64,000 nucleotides of DNA, from contig NZ_LDVZ01000001.1 in assembly GCF_001276515.1 (NCBI RefSeq), forward strand, positions 62,001 through 126,000, given 5' to 3'. Source of the stretch: Haemophilus sp. C1. GTDB lineage: Bacteria; Pseudomonadota; Gammaproteobacteria; Enterobacterales; Pasteurellaceae. Both the position numbers and the translations under genes were made by a program. The notes beneath the pieces were generated by a model, which saw only the letters and a list, made by a program, of their open reading frames with translations, did not search any database and was not told where the DNA came from. Shown here one piece after another: positions 43,310 through 51,133 of this stretch (its first letter is position 1; each line of letters begins with the position of its first letter).

Positions 43310-44544
43310 TAGAATTTTTTAATATTCAGCTTTTTTATTTTATCTAGATTGTCTGTAATGGTATCTAATAAGGGTTTCCATAACTCAAAAATTTGTTCAG
43401 CTAATTCTCCATTAGGAATTTTTTTTAGAATTTCTGAATCCCAATTTATCAACTGACCATCTAGCCATCGCCACATAACCCAAAACCTTGTATATTTAAA
43501 ACGAGTTCTTAGTTTGGCTTTATCAAAAATATTCCATATTAGATCATATAACTCCTCATTTTCATCTTTATGACAATACACTCCATAATACCCATCTCTC
43601 AAATCAGCTGTATCAAATTCAATGCCAACTCCCCAAGATGTATCGCCTTGATCTATAAAAATACCAAAATATTTAGCATCAATATCACCATTAGAGTTAC
43701 ATTTCCACCCATAATCTTTTAGTTTATTGTAATTAGATTCAAATCTAGTCTGTAATTGTTCTACCAACATAGTCATTAATTTTTCATAAAGTTGTTCACG
43801 TGAAGCAATAACATTTAATGCAGAATATAAAACATCATTATTTTTCATTAAATAATTAACCAATTCATTATTAGTTTCAGTATTTCCCATAAGTTCCTCA
43901 CTCAAAAATTTCTTTAAATCCTGAATAAATTGTTTAACTGCTGGTGCTATAATTAATGTGTTATCTAGCCAATCAAGCAAATCCTTAGCTGACAGTAATA
44001 TAGCTTTTTTCGCGCTAATCAGATCTTCCCATTCATTTTTTCGAATGGAGTTTTCAGAAGGAGGTTCCTTAAAAACTGGAAGATAAATTAGACAGTATTC
44101 AACTTCTCTATATCCCTCCAAATCATCTCGATAATCTTTTAACTGTTCTTCTTGGTCACTGGCAAATCTCAACTTATTTTCAATTGAAACGATCCAACGA
44201 CGTTTATTATTTAAAAATCCCTCAATAAAAATATCATGACGACGATTTTTACTTGTAGTTTTTTCAACACACACCTGAATATTGTCGTATGCTAGGAAGT
44301 TATGTTTTTCAATATACTTCAGAAAACTATTTAAAAACAAATCCCCTTGCCCATGAGCTTCTTTAGGATCTAGCAAAAAGGCAAGAATTTTTGATAACCC
44401 CATCTCATCCGTTCTCATAAACTGAAACGGATTAAAACGATTCGAGTCGTATAGTTCAGTTTTTTCACGTTGTAATCTAAAATTTTCTATCACTTGATTG
44501 ATAGAAATTAAGGAATCAACAAATTGGTTAATATTACTTGCCAT
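43309..44544 (-). CDS. PD-(D/E)XK nuclease-superfamily protein
   Basis: The 411-residue protein matches the PDDEXK_4 type: NPFQFMRTDEMGLSKILAFLLDP at the start, Asp104 in RRHDIFIEG, Glu122-Asn-Lys124 in IVSIENKL, and QLKDYRDDL after it. These residues form a nuclease-type metal site. Relatives occur in defence and restriction contexts, but no activity is known to me. It lies 18 bp after the PP2C gene; AAGGAG precedes the ATG. The stop lies inside the palindrome of promoter A. Confidence 0.85.
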   Translation of the reverse strand: MASNINQFVDSLISINQVIENFRLQREKTELYDSNRFNPFQFMRTDEMGLSKILAFLLDPKEAHGQGDLFLNSFLKYIEKHNFLAYDNIQVCVEKTTSKNRRHDIFIEGFLNNKRRWIVSIENKLRFASDQEEQLKDYRDDLEGYREVEYCLIYLPVFKEPPSENSIRKNEWEDLISAKKAILLSAKDLLDWLDNTLIIAPAVKQFIQDLKKFLSEELMGNTETNNELVNYLMKNNDVLYSALNVIASREQLYEKLMTMLVEQLQTRFESNYNKLKDYGWKCNSNGDIDAKYFGIFIDQGDTSWGVGIEFDTADLRDGYYGVYCHKDENEELYDLIWNIFDKAKLRTRFKYTRFWVMWRWLDGQLINWDSEILKKIPNGELAEQIFELWKPLLDTITDNLDKIKKLNIKKF

Positions 44545-44562
44545 AGAGGCTCCTTAGGTTAA

Positions 44563-45315
44563 TTAAAACTCGCAAATTATAACAGACAAATCATCGTAAA
44601 ACCCTTGTTTCGCAATTAATTTACGACACACCGTCAATCTTGATTTATCATTATCATATTGTTTCCAAATCTTTTCTCTTACTTCAGCAGAAAGTCCATC
44701 TGTTAATCCATCAGAACAAAGTAATAAACTTTCCCCTTTTTGAATTTCAATTTCTTGATAAAAAATTTTATCTTGGAATTCGGAATAATCGGCGACTAAA
44801 CAAGAAGAAACACCGCCATAAATCGTGGCAAAGTCTTCTTCTTTTTTATCGGGAAAATCCGCCAATAATTCAGACAGAATAGAATGATCTTGGGTAATTT
44901 GTTGCCATTTACCTTGGGCGTCAATTAAATAAGCACGGCTATCGCCTACGCTGAGAATTTTGGCTTTACGGGTTATTTGCTCAATTTCAGCCGCCACAAA
45001 CGTGGTTGCTGAGCCGAAATAATCCTCCGCTAATTCTGCTGATAAACTGGATTGTAAATCGTAGATCGTTTGGCGACTTAGGCTTTCCATCTTGCTTAAT
45101 AATTGCATTGCCAACCTGCTCGCTTTTTCAGGTCGGAGGCTATTGGAAATACCATCTGCCACGCCCACAATAAAGTGCGGTCGGGTTTCAAGACGTTTTT
45201 CAGCTGTTTTGAGTTTATATTGAAACACCGCCTCGCCATTAAAAAGGGCATCTTGGTTGTGTCGCTTGTTGCTACCAATTTGTTGGCAGAAGGTAATTTC
45301 GCAAAAGTTTTCCAT
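44563..45315 (-). CDS. PP2C-family protein phosphatase (island copy)
   Basis: The 250-residue protein has the PP2C pattern: RHNQDALF, VADGISNS, SVGDSRAYLI, LLLCSDGLTDG and YDDLSVI. The usual GMGG after the second metal aspartate is replaced by GISN, a modest departure. It probably dephosphorylates Ser/Thr of a partner in the same locus; no kinase gene is present in the island. Its ATG overlaps the sirtuin stop (TAATG). Confidence 0.88.
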   Translation of the reverse strand: MENFCEITFCQQIGSNKRHNQDALFNGEAVFQYKLKTAEKRLETRPHFIVGVADGISNSLRPEKASRLAMQLLSKMESLSRQTIYDLQSSLSAELAEDYFGSATTFVAAEIEQITRKAKILSVGDSRAYLIDAQGKWQQITQDHSILSELLADFPDKKEEDFATIYGGVSSCLVADYSEFQDKIFYQEIEIQKGESLLLCSDGLTDGLSAEVREKIWKQYDNDKSRLTVCRKLIAKQGFYDDLSVIICEF

Positions 45316-46160
45316 TATTCAACCGCTTGTTGAGAAGGATTTAGAAGGCGATCAATCGCTTTTAGAGCCTCTAACGCCTTTATTTCTAGACTTAAAAAGT
45401 GCATTTTCGGCACGCCTGCATCTTGTGGGTTAATACGGATAAATCCGCCCTTTTTTGCTTTTGCCGTACGTTCAGAAAATCGACGCACAGTTGGAATGGC
45501 TTTCCCTGCACCCAGTTCAATGACGACGAGATTTTGCACTTCTTTTAACCACGATTCTAACCGCACTTTTTTAAAATCCTGATATTGACTTGCATAACTC
45601 CAATCATTAAACATTAGTACATTTTGACGAGCAAAGCCCCCACAATAAGGACAATGTGGTTTTTCACTGGTTAAACATAAGTTTTCATTATCCACGACAG
45701 GTTGAAAACTTGATGCAGACCAACTTAATCCTCGACAATTATTGACACACTGAAGACGCTCCAAAGTACCGTGTACTTCATAAACGTGGCTATCATCAAA
45801 ACCAGCCTTTTGAAAATGCCCATCAACATTACTGGTAAAAACAAAATATCCGTGAGATTTAGCTTCCGCCCAGCGTTTTAAAATCTGATACCCTTCATGA
45901 GGAATAGTATTTCGGTATTGAACTAATCGATGTCCATAAAACCAATAGGCAAGTTCCTGATTATGCTTATAAGCTAGTGGTGTCGCGATGTCTTCAAAAG
46001 ATATATTATGTTCTTTAAACATAGGATAAGCATTCCAAAATCCACCAACGCTGCGGAAATCGGGCAGCCCAGAATCCACGCTCATACCCGCACCAGCTGT
46101 AATTAAAATGCCATCCGCTTTGCGAATAAGTTCTACTGCATAATTTAAATCATTTTTCAT
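45315..46160 (-). CDS. Zinc-type Sir2 family protein
   Basis: The 281-residue protein has sirtuin NAD-site motifs GAGMSVDSGLPDFRS (about 22-36) and FTSNVDGHFQKAG, the catalytic His in YEVHGTLERLQC, and two zinc cysteine pairs (CVNNC, CPYC). It may be an NAD-dependent deacylase, ADP-ribosyltransferase or NAD-consuming effector. It overlaps the small wHTH gene by 4 bp and the PP2C gene by 1 bp, so the three are tightly coupled. Confidence 0.88.
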   Translation of the reverse strand: MKNDLNYAVELIRKADGILITAGAGMSVDSGLPDFRSVGGFWNAYPMFKEHNISFEDIATPLAYKHNQELAYWFYGHRLVQYRNTIPHEGYQILKRWAEAKSHGYFVFTSNVDGHFQKAGFDDSHVYEVHGTLERLQCVNNCRGLSWSASSFQPVVDNENLCLTSEKPHCPYCGGFARQNVLMFNDWSYASQYQDFKKVRLESWLKEVQNLVVIELGAGKAIPTVRRFSERTAKAKKGGFIRINPQDAGVPKMHFLSLEIKALEALKAIDRLLNPSQQAVE

Positions 46161-46357
46161 AATACTTTTCTCTGTCCATTTTTCATTGGTGAAATAATAC
46201 CCGCTTGTTCCAACTGTTCTAAAATTTGTCCGGCTCGATTAAAACCCAACATAAATCTGCGTTGAATCATCGAGCAAGATGCAACTTTTTGTTGTTGCAC
46301 AAATTTTTTTACATCCTCAAAAAGTGGATCTCTTGCCATAATTACTTTCATTGCCAT
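46157..46357 (-). CDS. Small FtsK-gamma-like winged-helix protein
   Basis: The 66-residue protein corresponds to the FtsK gamma domain alone: DPLFEDVKKFVQQQKVASCSMIQRRFMLGFNRAGQILEQLEQAGIIS. In FtsK this domain reads KOPS DNA motifs. Standing alone at the head of the sirtuin-PP2C-nuclease unit, it could be a DNA-binding regulator or a sensor. GGAG lies before the ATG, downstream of promoter B. Confidence 0.83.
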   Translation of the reverse strand: MAMKVIMARDPLFEDVKKFVQQQKVASCSMIQRRFMLGFNRAGQILEQLEQAGIISPMKNGQRKVL

Positions 46358-46428
46358 TATTTGCTCCTTTTTCTTAATTAAAGGCTTGATAGATATGTAA
46401 GAAGTAAAGAATTTCTCTTTGTGGAGAA

Positions 46429-46460
46429 ATTATATGAAAGGAAGCGACAATTTGTGTCGT
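46429..46460 (-). promoter_or_regulatory. Island promoter B with 17-bp palindrome
   Basis: Leftward: ACGACACAAATTGTCGC (46460-46444), 9 bp, then TATAAT (46434-46429). It precedes the wHTH-sirtuin-PP2C-nuclease unit. No good -35 is seen, suggesting an activator-dependent promoter. Confidence 0.75.
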
Positions 46461-46576
46461 TTGCGAATGTTGAAAGCGGTTATTTTTAAAAGATCTTTTA
46501 CAAATAAGATTATCCTTATTGCAATATGTATATTTATCTGGTTATATATACATGTAACTTTATTAAGGAAAAGAAT

Positions 46577-47575
46577 ATGAATCATCAAAATCAGATTGAA
46601 ATTTACCAAGCTCAAGATGGCACAACGCAAGTAGAAGTGAGATTTGAAAATGACACCGTTTGGCTTTCCCAGGGGCAGATGGCAATGTTATTTGGTAAAG
46701 ATATTCGCACCATCAATGAGCACATTACCAATATATTTGATGACGAGGAACTTGAGAAAGAATCAACTATCCGGAAATTCCGGATAGTTCGCCAAGAAGG
46801 TAAACGCCAAGTCAATCGTGAAATTGAGCATTATGATTTAGATATGATTATCTCTGTTGGTTATAGAGTAAAATCTAAACAAGGCATTAGTTTCCGCCGT
46901 TGGGCAACTGCACGTTTAAAGGAATATCTGACTCAAGGCTATACCATTAACCAAAAACGTTTACAGCAAAATGCTCACGAATTAGAACAAGCACTTGCTC
47001 TTATTCAAAAAACGGCAAACTCATCAGAATTAACACTAGAAAGCGGTCATGGATTAGTGGATATTGTCAGCCGTTATACGCATGCCTTTTTATGGCTACA
47101 ACAATATGATGAAGGTTTACTTACCGAACCAAAAACACAGCAAGGCGGTACATTACCGACTTATGTCGAGGCTTGTTCTGCACTAGCAGAGTTAAAATTA
47201 CAGCTGATGGCAAAAGGTGAAGCAAGTGATCTGTTTGGACGTGAACGAGATAACGGCTTATCTGCGATTTTAGGCAATTTAGATCAAAGTGTATTTGGTG
47301 AACCCGCTTATCCAAGCATTGAAGCAAAAGCGGCACATTTACTTTATTTTGTGGTTAAGAATCATCCTTTTTCAGATGGTAATAAACGAAGTGGCGCATT
47401 TTTATTTGTGGATTTCTTACATAGAAATGGACGTTTGTTTGATCATAATGGGCATCCGGTTATCAATGATACTGGGCTTGCAGCACTCACTTTATTAGTT
47501 GCAGAATCTGATCCGAAACAAAAAGAAACGCTTATTAGGCTTATTATGCATATGCTTAAGCAAGAGAAAAAATGA
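46577..47575 (+). CDS. RhuM-Fic fusion protein
   Basis: The 332-residue protein has a RhuM-type N-terminal region (EVRFENDTVWLSQGQMAMLFGKD, EHYDLDMIISVGYRV) and a C-terminal Fic/Doc domain with the complete HPFSDGNKRSG motif at 263-273. Fic enzymes usually add AMP or phosphate groups to target proteins. Start is ATG 46577 with AAGGAAAAG upstream; an ATG at 46526 lacks this. It is the only rightward gene in the island, divergent from promoter B. Whether it is toxin or regulator is open. Confidence 0.9.
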   Translation: MNHQNQIEIYQAQDGTTQVEVRFENDTVWLSQGQMAMLFGKDIRTINEHITNIFDDEELEKESTIRKFRIVRQEGKRQVNREIEHYDLDMIISVGYRVKSKQGISFRRWATARLKEYLTQGYTINQKRLQQNAHELEQALALIQKTANSSELTLESGHGLVDIVSRYTHAFLWLQQYDEGLLTEPKTQQGGTLPTYVEACSALAELKLQLMAKGEASDLFGRERDNGLSAILGNLDQSVFGEPAYPSIEAKAAHLLYFVVKNHPFSDGNKRSGAFLFVDFLHRNGRLFDHNGHPVINDTGLAALTLLVAESDPKQKETLIRLIMHMLKQEKK

Positions 47576-47623
47576 TAAATATCGACCGAAGTCGCTATTT
47601 ATTTAAAAAGTGCGGGTGTTTTT

Positions 47624-48334
47624 CTATGATTTTTTAATTTTCTCCAATAACTCAGCTACCACTTTCGGAACGCCCTCACCCGCTTTTTCTTTTATTGCAA
47701 TCACTTGCTTACGAACAAATCCTGTATTGGGATTAGGATCGATCAAATAGATAAGTGAACCGTATGGAGCGAGATTTACCAATCCATTAGCTGGATAAAC
47801 TTGTAATGAAGTGCCAATAACAATCACAATATCTGCCTTTTTCACTAACTTTTCTGCTTTAGGAAACATTGGTACATTTTCCCCAAAAAAGACTATATGT
47901 GGACGCATTGGATGACCGTGATTATCCTTATCCTCTAACAGTTGATTACCCAAACATGGAACAATGTAATCGGTATTAAAACTGCTGCGAGCTTTATTCA
48001 ATTCTCCATGTAAATGGAGTACGTTCGTACTTCCCGCTCGCTCATGTAAATCATCCACATTTTGAGTGATTATATGAACTTCATAAAACGCTTCCAATTC
48101 AACCAAAGCCAAGTGTGCTGCATTAGGCTCTGCAGCTTGAGCATTACGACGTCGTTCATTATAAAACGCCAATACTTTTGCACGGTTTTTCTTTAAAGCT
48201 TCAGGCGTGCAAACTTCTTCTACTTTATGCCCTGCCCATAATCCATCTTCAGATCTAAAAGTTGGAATGCCACTTTCTGCACTTATGCCAGCACCGGTTA
48301 ATACTACACAAATTGGTTTATTTTTCTCTGTCAT
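47624..48334 (-). CDS. Zinc-less class III-like Sir2 deacylase
   Basis: The 236-residue protein has GAGISAESGIPTFRS, FYNERRR (Tyr58 and Arg61, the YxxR pair that binds acidic acyl groups in CobB/SIRT5), TQNVDDLHERAG, and His109 in LHLHGEL. The zinc cysteines expected after this point are absent; only one Cys remains. It is probably a desuccinylase-like or specialised NAD-dependent enzyme. It lies 3 bp after the nucleotidase gene. Confidence 0.87.
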   Translation of the reverse strand: MTEKNKPICVVLTGAGISAESGIPTFRSEDGLWAGHKVEEVCTPEALKKNRAKVLAFYNERRRNAQAAEPNAAHLALVELEAFYEVHIITQNVDDLHERAGSTNVLHLHGELNKARSSFNTDYIVPCLGNQLLEDKDNHGHPMRPHIVFFGENVPMFPKAEKLVKKADIVIVIGTSLQVYPANGLVNLAPYGSLIYLIDPNPNTGFVRKQVIAIKEKAGEGVPKVVAELLEKIKKS

Positions 48335-48337
48335 TTT

Positions 48338-49228
48338 TCAGGCTCCTTTTTGTCGTAAAATTTCATCAATCGCTCTATCTCTCGCCATCATGCCAAATAT
48401 ATTCCCCGCTTTATAAAGGGGTTGATAAGTATAGCTTTCAATATGCAAGAATGGCTTCTCTGAAAGGCGTTGGAAATATTGTTTTAGCAGTGATTTTGAG
48501 CGTAATAACACTTCATATTTCGCTTGAATATGAGCACACATAGCTTCAATACGAATTTTAAATTCATCACTGAGATAAGGGCTGATAATTAAATAGACTG
48601 TTCTGTGTTCGGTTGCTGTTTCATCCGCATAAACACATGCCAAATTAAACACTTGCCATTTATAGCGATCTGCAAAAGCACCAATGATTCGACTTTGTTC
48701 CTCATTTTCAACTTGTACAAGGGCGGCAGGCTTTTTCAAACAATCTTGCAAAATATCACTTGGTGCAAAAGGCCCACAGCCTAAGTAAGATAAGACACAA
48801 TTCCAATTAGCAAATTGTTCTGTACCAAAATGAACATGTTCGCCTTGAAATTTGCCAGCACCATTTTTAGTGCGATCATCAATTAAATAATCACCTTGGT
48901 TGAGATTTTTATGATGGGATAAAATCAATCGTTTGTATAAGGCTGAACCTTTTTCTTCACCGAAATAATGTTGAATCCATTTTACTTTATCACTCCAAGC
49001 GGAAGGATTATGCCAAGGAGCAGTAGAAAGCACATAAATATGATATTTTTTCATCAATTTATGCACCGCAGAAATCGCGTTAGGCATCGGCTCCATTAAG
49101 CTAAAAATACCCTCTACTTCATCATATCGACCTTCATATTCTCGCTTGGTTTTATCATCTAGTTTTGCAATACCTGATGGAAAATCTACCATCACATTAT
49201 CCATATCAATGTACACAATCTGTTTCAT
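48338..49228 (-). CDS. 5'(3')-deoxyribonucleotidase-like HAD protein with extra domain
   Basis: The 296-residue protein begins with a HAD phosphatase of the NT5C type: catalytic IDMDNVMVDF (both Asp), VLSTAPWHNP (motif II) and YLIDDRTKNG (motif IV). About 130 C-terminal residues (from QVENEEQSRIIGAFADRYKW) form an additional unknown domain. Such enzymes remove phosphate from dNMPs, and nucleotide depletion is a known anti-phage strategy; use here is inferred. It heads a unit with the zinc-less sirtuin behind promoter C. Confidence 0.82.
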   Translation of the reverse strand: MKQIVYIDMDNVMVDFPSGIAKLDDKTKREYEGRYDEVEGIFSLMEPMPNAISAVHKLMKKYHIYVLSTAPWHNPSAWSDKVKWIQHYFGEEKGSALYKRLILSHHKNLNQGDYLIDDRTKNGAGKFQGEHVHFGTEQFANWNCVLSYLGCGPFAPSDILQDCLKKPAALVQVENEEQSRIIGAFADRYKWQVFNLACVYADETATEHRTVYLIISPYLSDEFKIRIEAMCAHIQAKYEVLLRSKSLLKQYFQRLSEKPFLHIESYTYQPLYKAGNIFGMMARDRAIDEILRQKGA

Positions 49229-49255
49229 TTGAATGTCCTCTCTTCAGATAGATTT

Positions 49256-49287
49256 ATCATAAAGCGCAAAGCGACAATTTATGTCGT
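49256..49287 (-). promoter_or_regulatory. Island promoter C with 17-bp palindrome
   Basis: Leftward: ACGACATAAATTGTCGC (49287-49271), 9 bp, then TATGAT (49261-49256). It precedes the nucleotidase-sirtuin unit. The palindrome touches the last codon of the WYL gene. Confidence 0.75.
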
Positions 49288-50240
49288 TATACTGTTTCTT
49301 CTAAATATACACGCTCAATTTCTTGATAATTTTCACCAAAGTGAGCTATCCACCACTCCAGCATTTGACTTTCGATCACAGTTGCTGAAATTTCATAATT
49401 ATCCCCAGAATCTTTCACAGTTTGATCCGTTGATAATGGTGTTTCTGTTAAAAATCTACCAATATCTTTATTAATGCGGAAAGTTAATCGGATTTTTCGA
49501 CCATGGGTAAAACCAAACTTTTGGCTTTCTACATAAGATTTCAAATTAAAATCAGGGCGTTCAAATATCATTGTACTCACTGTTACCTCAAGCAAGCGAT
49601 GCAAAGCAAGGTGTAAAATATCGCCATTCTCATATTGTGCGACTAAATAGCTACTTGGCCCTTGTTGTACCAAAGCCAATGGCTTGACCTGTGCCTTATG
49701 TTCTTTACCGAGAATACTCCGATAATGCACCTGTAAAAATCGATTTTGATAAAGTGCGGTACTAATTTGAGAAAAAATTTCTGGATTGATTTTGGCAGGT
49801 AATAACGGCTGACTAGTTGGCGCAATAGCAACTTTATTAAGCCATTCTGCCCCTGATTTTTTATGGCTGTCATAAACCAAATTATATTCGGCCTGTTGAA
49901 AGAACGCTTCCATTGAACTCATAATACTATAAGGCAAAATGCCATTGAGATATTGTTTAGCAAGCATAAGCACAAGTGATTGCTGTTCATTTAAAATTGG
50001 TAAATCCAAGCCTTTAGCATTTGATTTCCATCGGTAGCCATAAGGTTTATCACGCATATCACGTTCAATTTCAAACTGTTGAGATAAGCTCTCTAGCAAG
50101 CGTTGAATTGAACGAATATCACGTTGAACACCAATATCAGCAAGTTTTTGTAAGATTTCTTCTGCGGTAATAAAACGTGTTTTTGGAATAAGGCGTAAAA
50201 TTTCAAGTTGAATTTGAAGTGCGGTTAAGTTTGAGGACAT
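49287..50240 (-). CDS. WYL-domain transcription regulator
   Basis: The 317-residue protein has an N-terminal winged helix (LRLIPKTRFITAEEILQKLADIG, RDIRSIQRLLESL) and a central WYL domain (LQVHYRSILGKEHKAQVKPLALVQQGPSSYLVAQ) with a C-terminal extension. WYL proteins sense nucleic-acid or nucleotide ligands and control many defence islands (BrxR/CapW) or DNA-damage genes (PafBC). ATG 50240 with GGGAGA is preferred to the TTG at 50252. It is the likely regulator of promoters A-C. Confidence 0.88.
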   Translation of the reverse strand: MSSNLTALQIQLEILRLIPKTRFITAEEILQKLADIGVQRDIRSIQRLLESLSQQFEIERDMRDKPYGYRWKSNAKGLDLPILNEQQSLVLMLAKQYLNGILPYSIMSSMEAFFQQAEYNLVYDSHKKSGAEWLNKVAIAPTSQPLLPAKINPEIFSQISTALYQNRFLQVHYRSILGKEHKAQVKPLALVQQGPSSYLVAQYENGDILHLALHRLLEVTVSTMIFERPDFNLKSYVESQKFGFTHGRKIRLTFRINKDIGRFLTETPLSTDQTVKDSGDNYEISATVIESQMLEWWIAHFGENYQEIERVYLEETV

Positions 50241-50304
50241 TTTATCTCCCAAATTTGAAAAAAATCATTATAAAAAATGCTGGAAAATTCCAGCATTATA
50301 CTTT

Positions 50305-50790
50305 TTAAATCCGTCTGACTTGCCAGAAGGCTTTCGACCAATAAGGGTTATTCATTGAAGAATAGACAACCCCCCCTCTGGTGGAAGCATGAAGGAATTT
50401 GTCTTCTTTTACATAAATTCCTACATGATAACCATTAGGGCCTCGGCCAGTTTTAAAGAAAATTAAATCACCTGTTTGAATATCTTCTTTGCGGACATGT
50501 TTACCATAATTGGCTTGTTCAGTTGTACTTCTTGGTAAACGAAGATTAAAACGATCGAAGAAAGTTTTCTGCACAAAACCAGAACAATCTACGCCATGAC
50601 GTGAAACACCACCGAGCACATAAGGCGTTCCTGCCCATTCATGTTGTTGTTCGCTCAACATAGCTATAGCCATAATAGGATCGCCGATTTGGCCTTTATA
50701 GTTCATCGCATAATCATCGTTTTGAAAACTGGAACAAGCGAATAAAAACAACGAGGCAATAGCGATTAAAAATGATTTATATACTTTCAT
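50305..50790 (-). CDS. nlpC: NlpC/P60 family lipoprotein endopeptidase
   Basis: The 161-residue protein has a lipoprotein signal (FLIAIASLFLFACSS, Cys19 lipidated) and an NlpC/P60 domain with catalytic Cys in HGVDCSGFVQ and His in NGYHVGIYV. Such enzymes cut D-iGlu-mDAP bonds in cell-wall peptides at the outer membrane. It is a stand-alone core gene next to ihfA with an uptake-signal dyad between them. Confidence 0.92.
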   Translation of the reverse strand: MKVYKSFLIAIASLFLFACSSFQNDDYAMNYKGQIGDPIMAIAMLSEQQHEWAGTPYVLGGVSRHGVDCSGFVQKTFFDRFNLRLPRSTTEQANYGKHVRKEDIQTGDLIFFKTGRGPNGYHVGIYVKEDKFLHASTRGGVVYSSMNNPYWSKAFWQVRRI

Positions 50791-50803
50791 ACCTTTTCAT
50801 ATG

Positions 50804-50833
50804 AAAAGTGCGGTAGAAATTCACCGCACTTTT
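50804..50833. terminator. Inverted uptake-signal pair after ihfA
   Basis: AAAAGTGCGGT and ACCGCACTTTT pair around 8 bases. On the - strand it follows ihfA by 9 bp. Confidence 0.85.
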
Positions 50834-50841
50834 GTTGCTTA

Positions 50842-51132
50842 CTATTTAGTTTTTTCTACACGAGCACGTAACTTTTGCCCTGGTTTAAATGTCACCACTC
50901 GGCGAGCAGAAACTGGCACAACATCACCAGTTTTCGGGTTACGCCCCGGGCGAGATGACTTATCACGTAGTTCAAAATTACCAAATCCTGATAATTTCAC
51001 ATCATGACCAGATTCTAGCGATGAACGAATCTCTTCTAAAAAGTTCTCCACCACATTTTTCGTATCTTGTTTAGATAAGTGATATTTATCGCTTAAATAT
51101 TCAATAATATCAATTTTGGTTATCGTAGCCAT
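50842..51132 (-). CDS. ihfA: Integration host factor alpha subunit
   Basis: The 96-residue protein is a DNABII protein: [41 protein letters not shown] (DNA-contact arm with the intercalating Pro) and the basic end RARVEKTK. With IhfB it bends DNA in recombination, replication and transcription. It lies 1 bp after pheT, as in E. coli pheST-ihfA. Confidence 0.97.
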   Translation of the reverse strand: MATITKIDIIEYLSDKYHLSKQDTKNVVENFLEEIRSSLESGHDVKLSGFGNFELRDKSSRPGRNPKTGDVVPVSARRVVTFKPGQKLRARVEKTK

Positions 51133-51133
51133 A

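Larger units (their letters stand above)
41195..50252. other. Accessory island: AAA / PD-DEXK / PP2C / Sir2 / Fic / nucleotidase / WYL
   Basis: Nine accessory genes lie between the symporter and nlpC. Eight run leftward in three transcription units sharing one promoter motif; the RhuM-Fic gene runs rightward. The set combines NAD-linked enzymes (two sirtuins), a Fic enzyme, phosphorylation control, a nuclease-like protein, tandem AAA domains and a WYL regulator, a mixture typical of defence islands. I do not recognise it as a named system. Confidence 0.6.
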
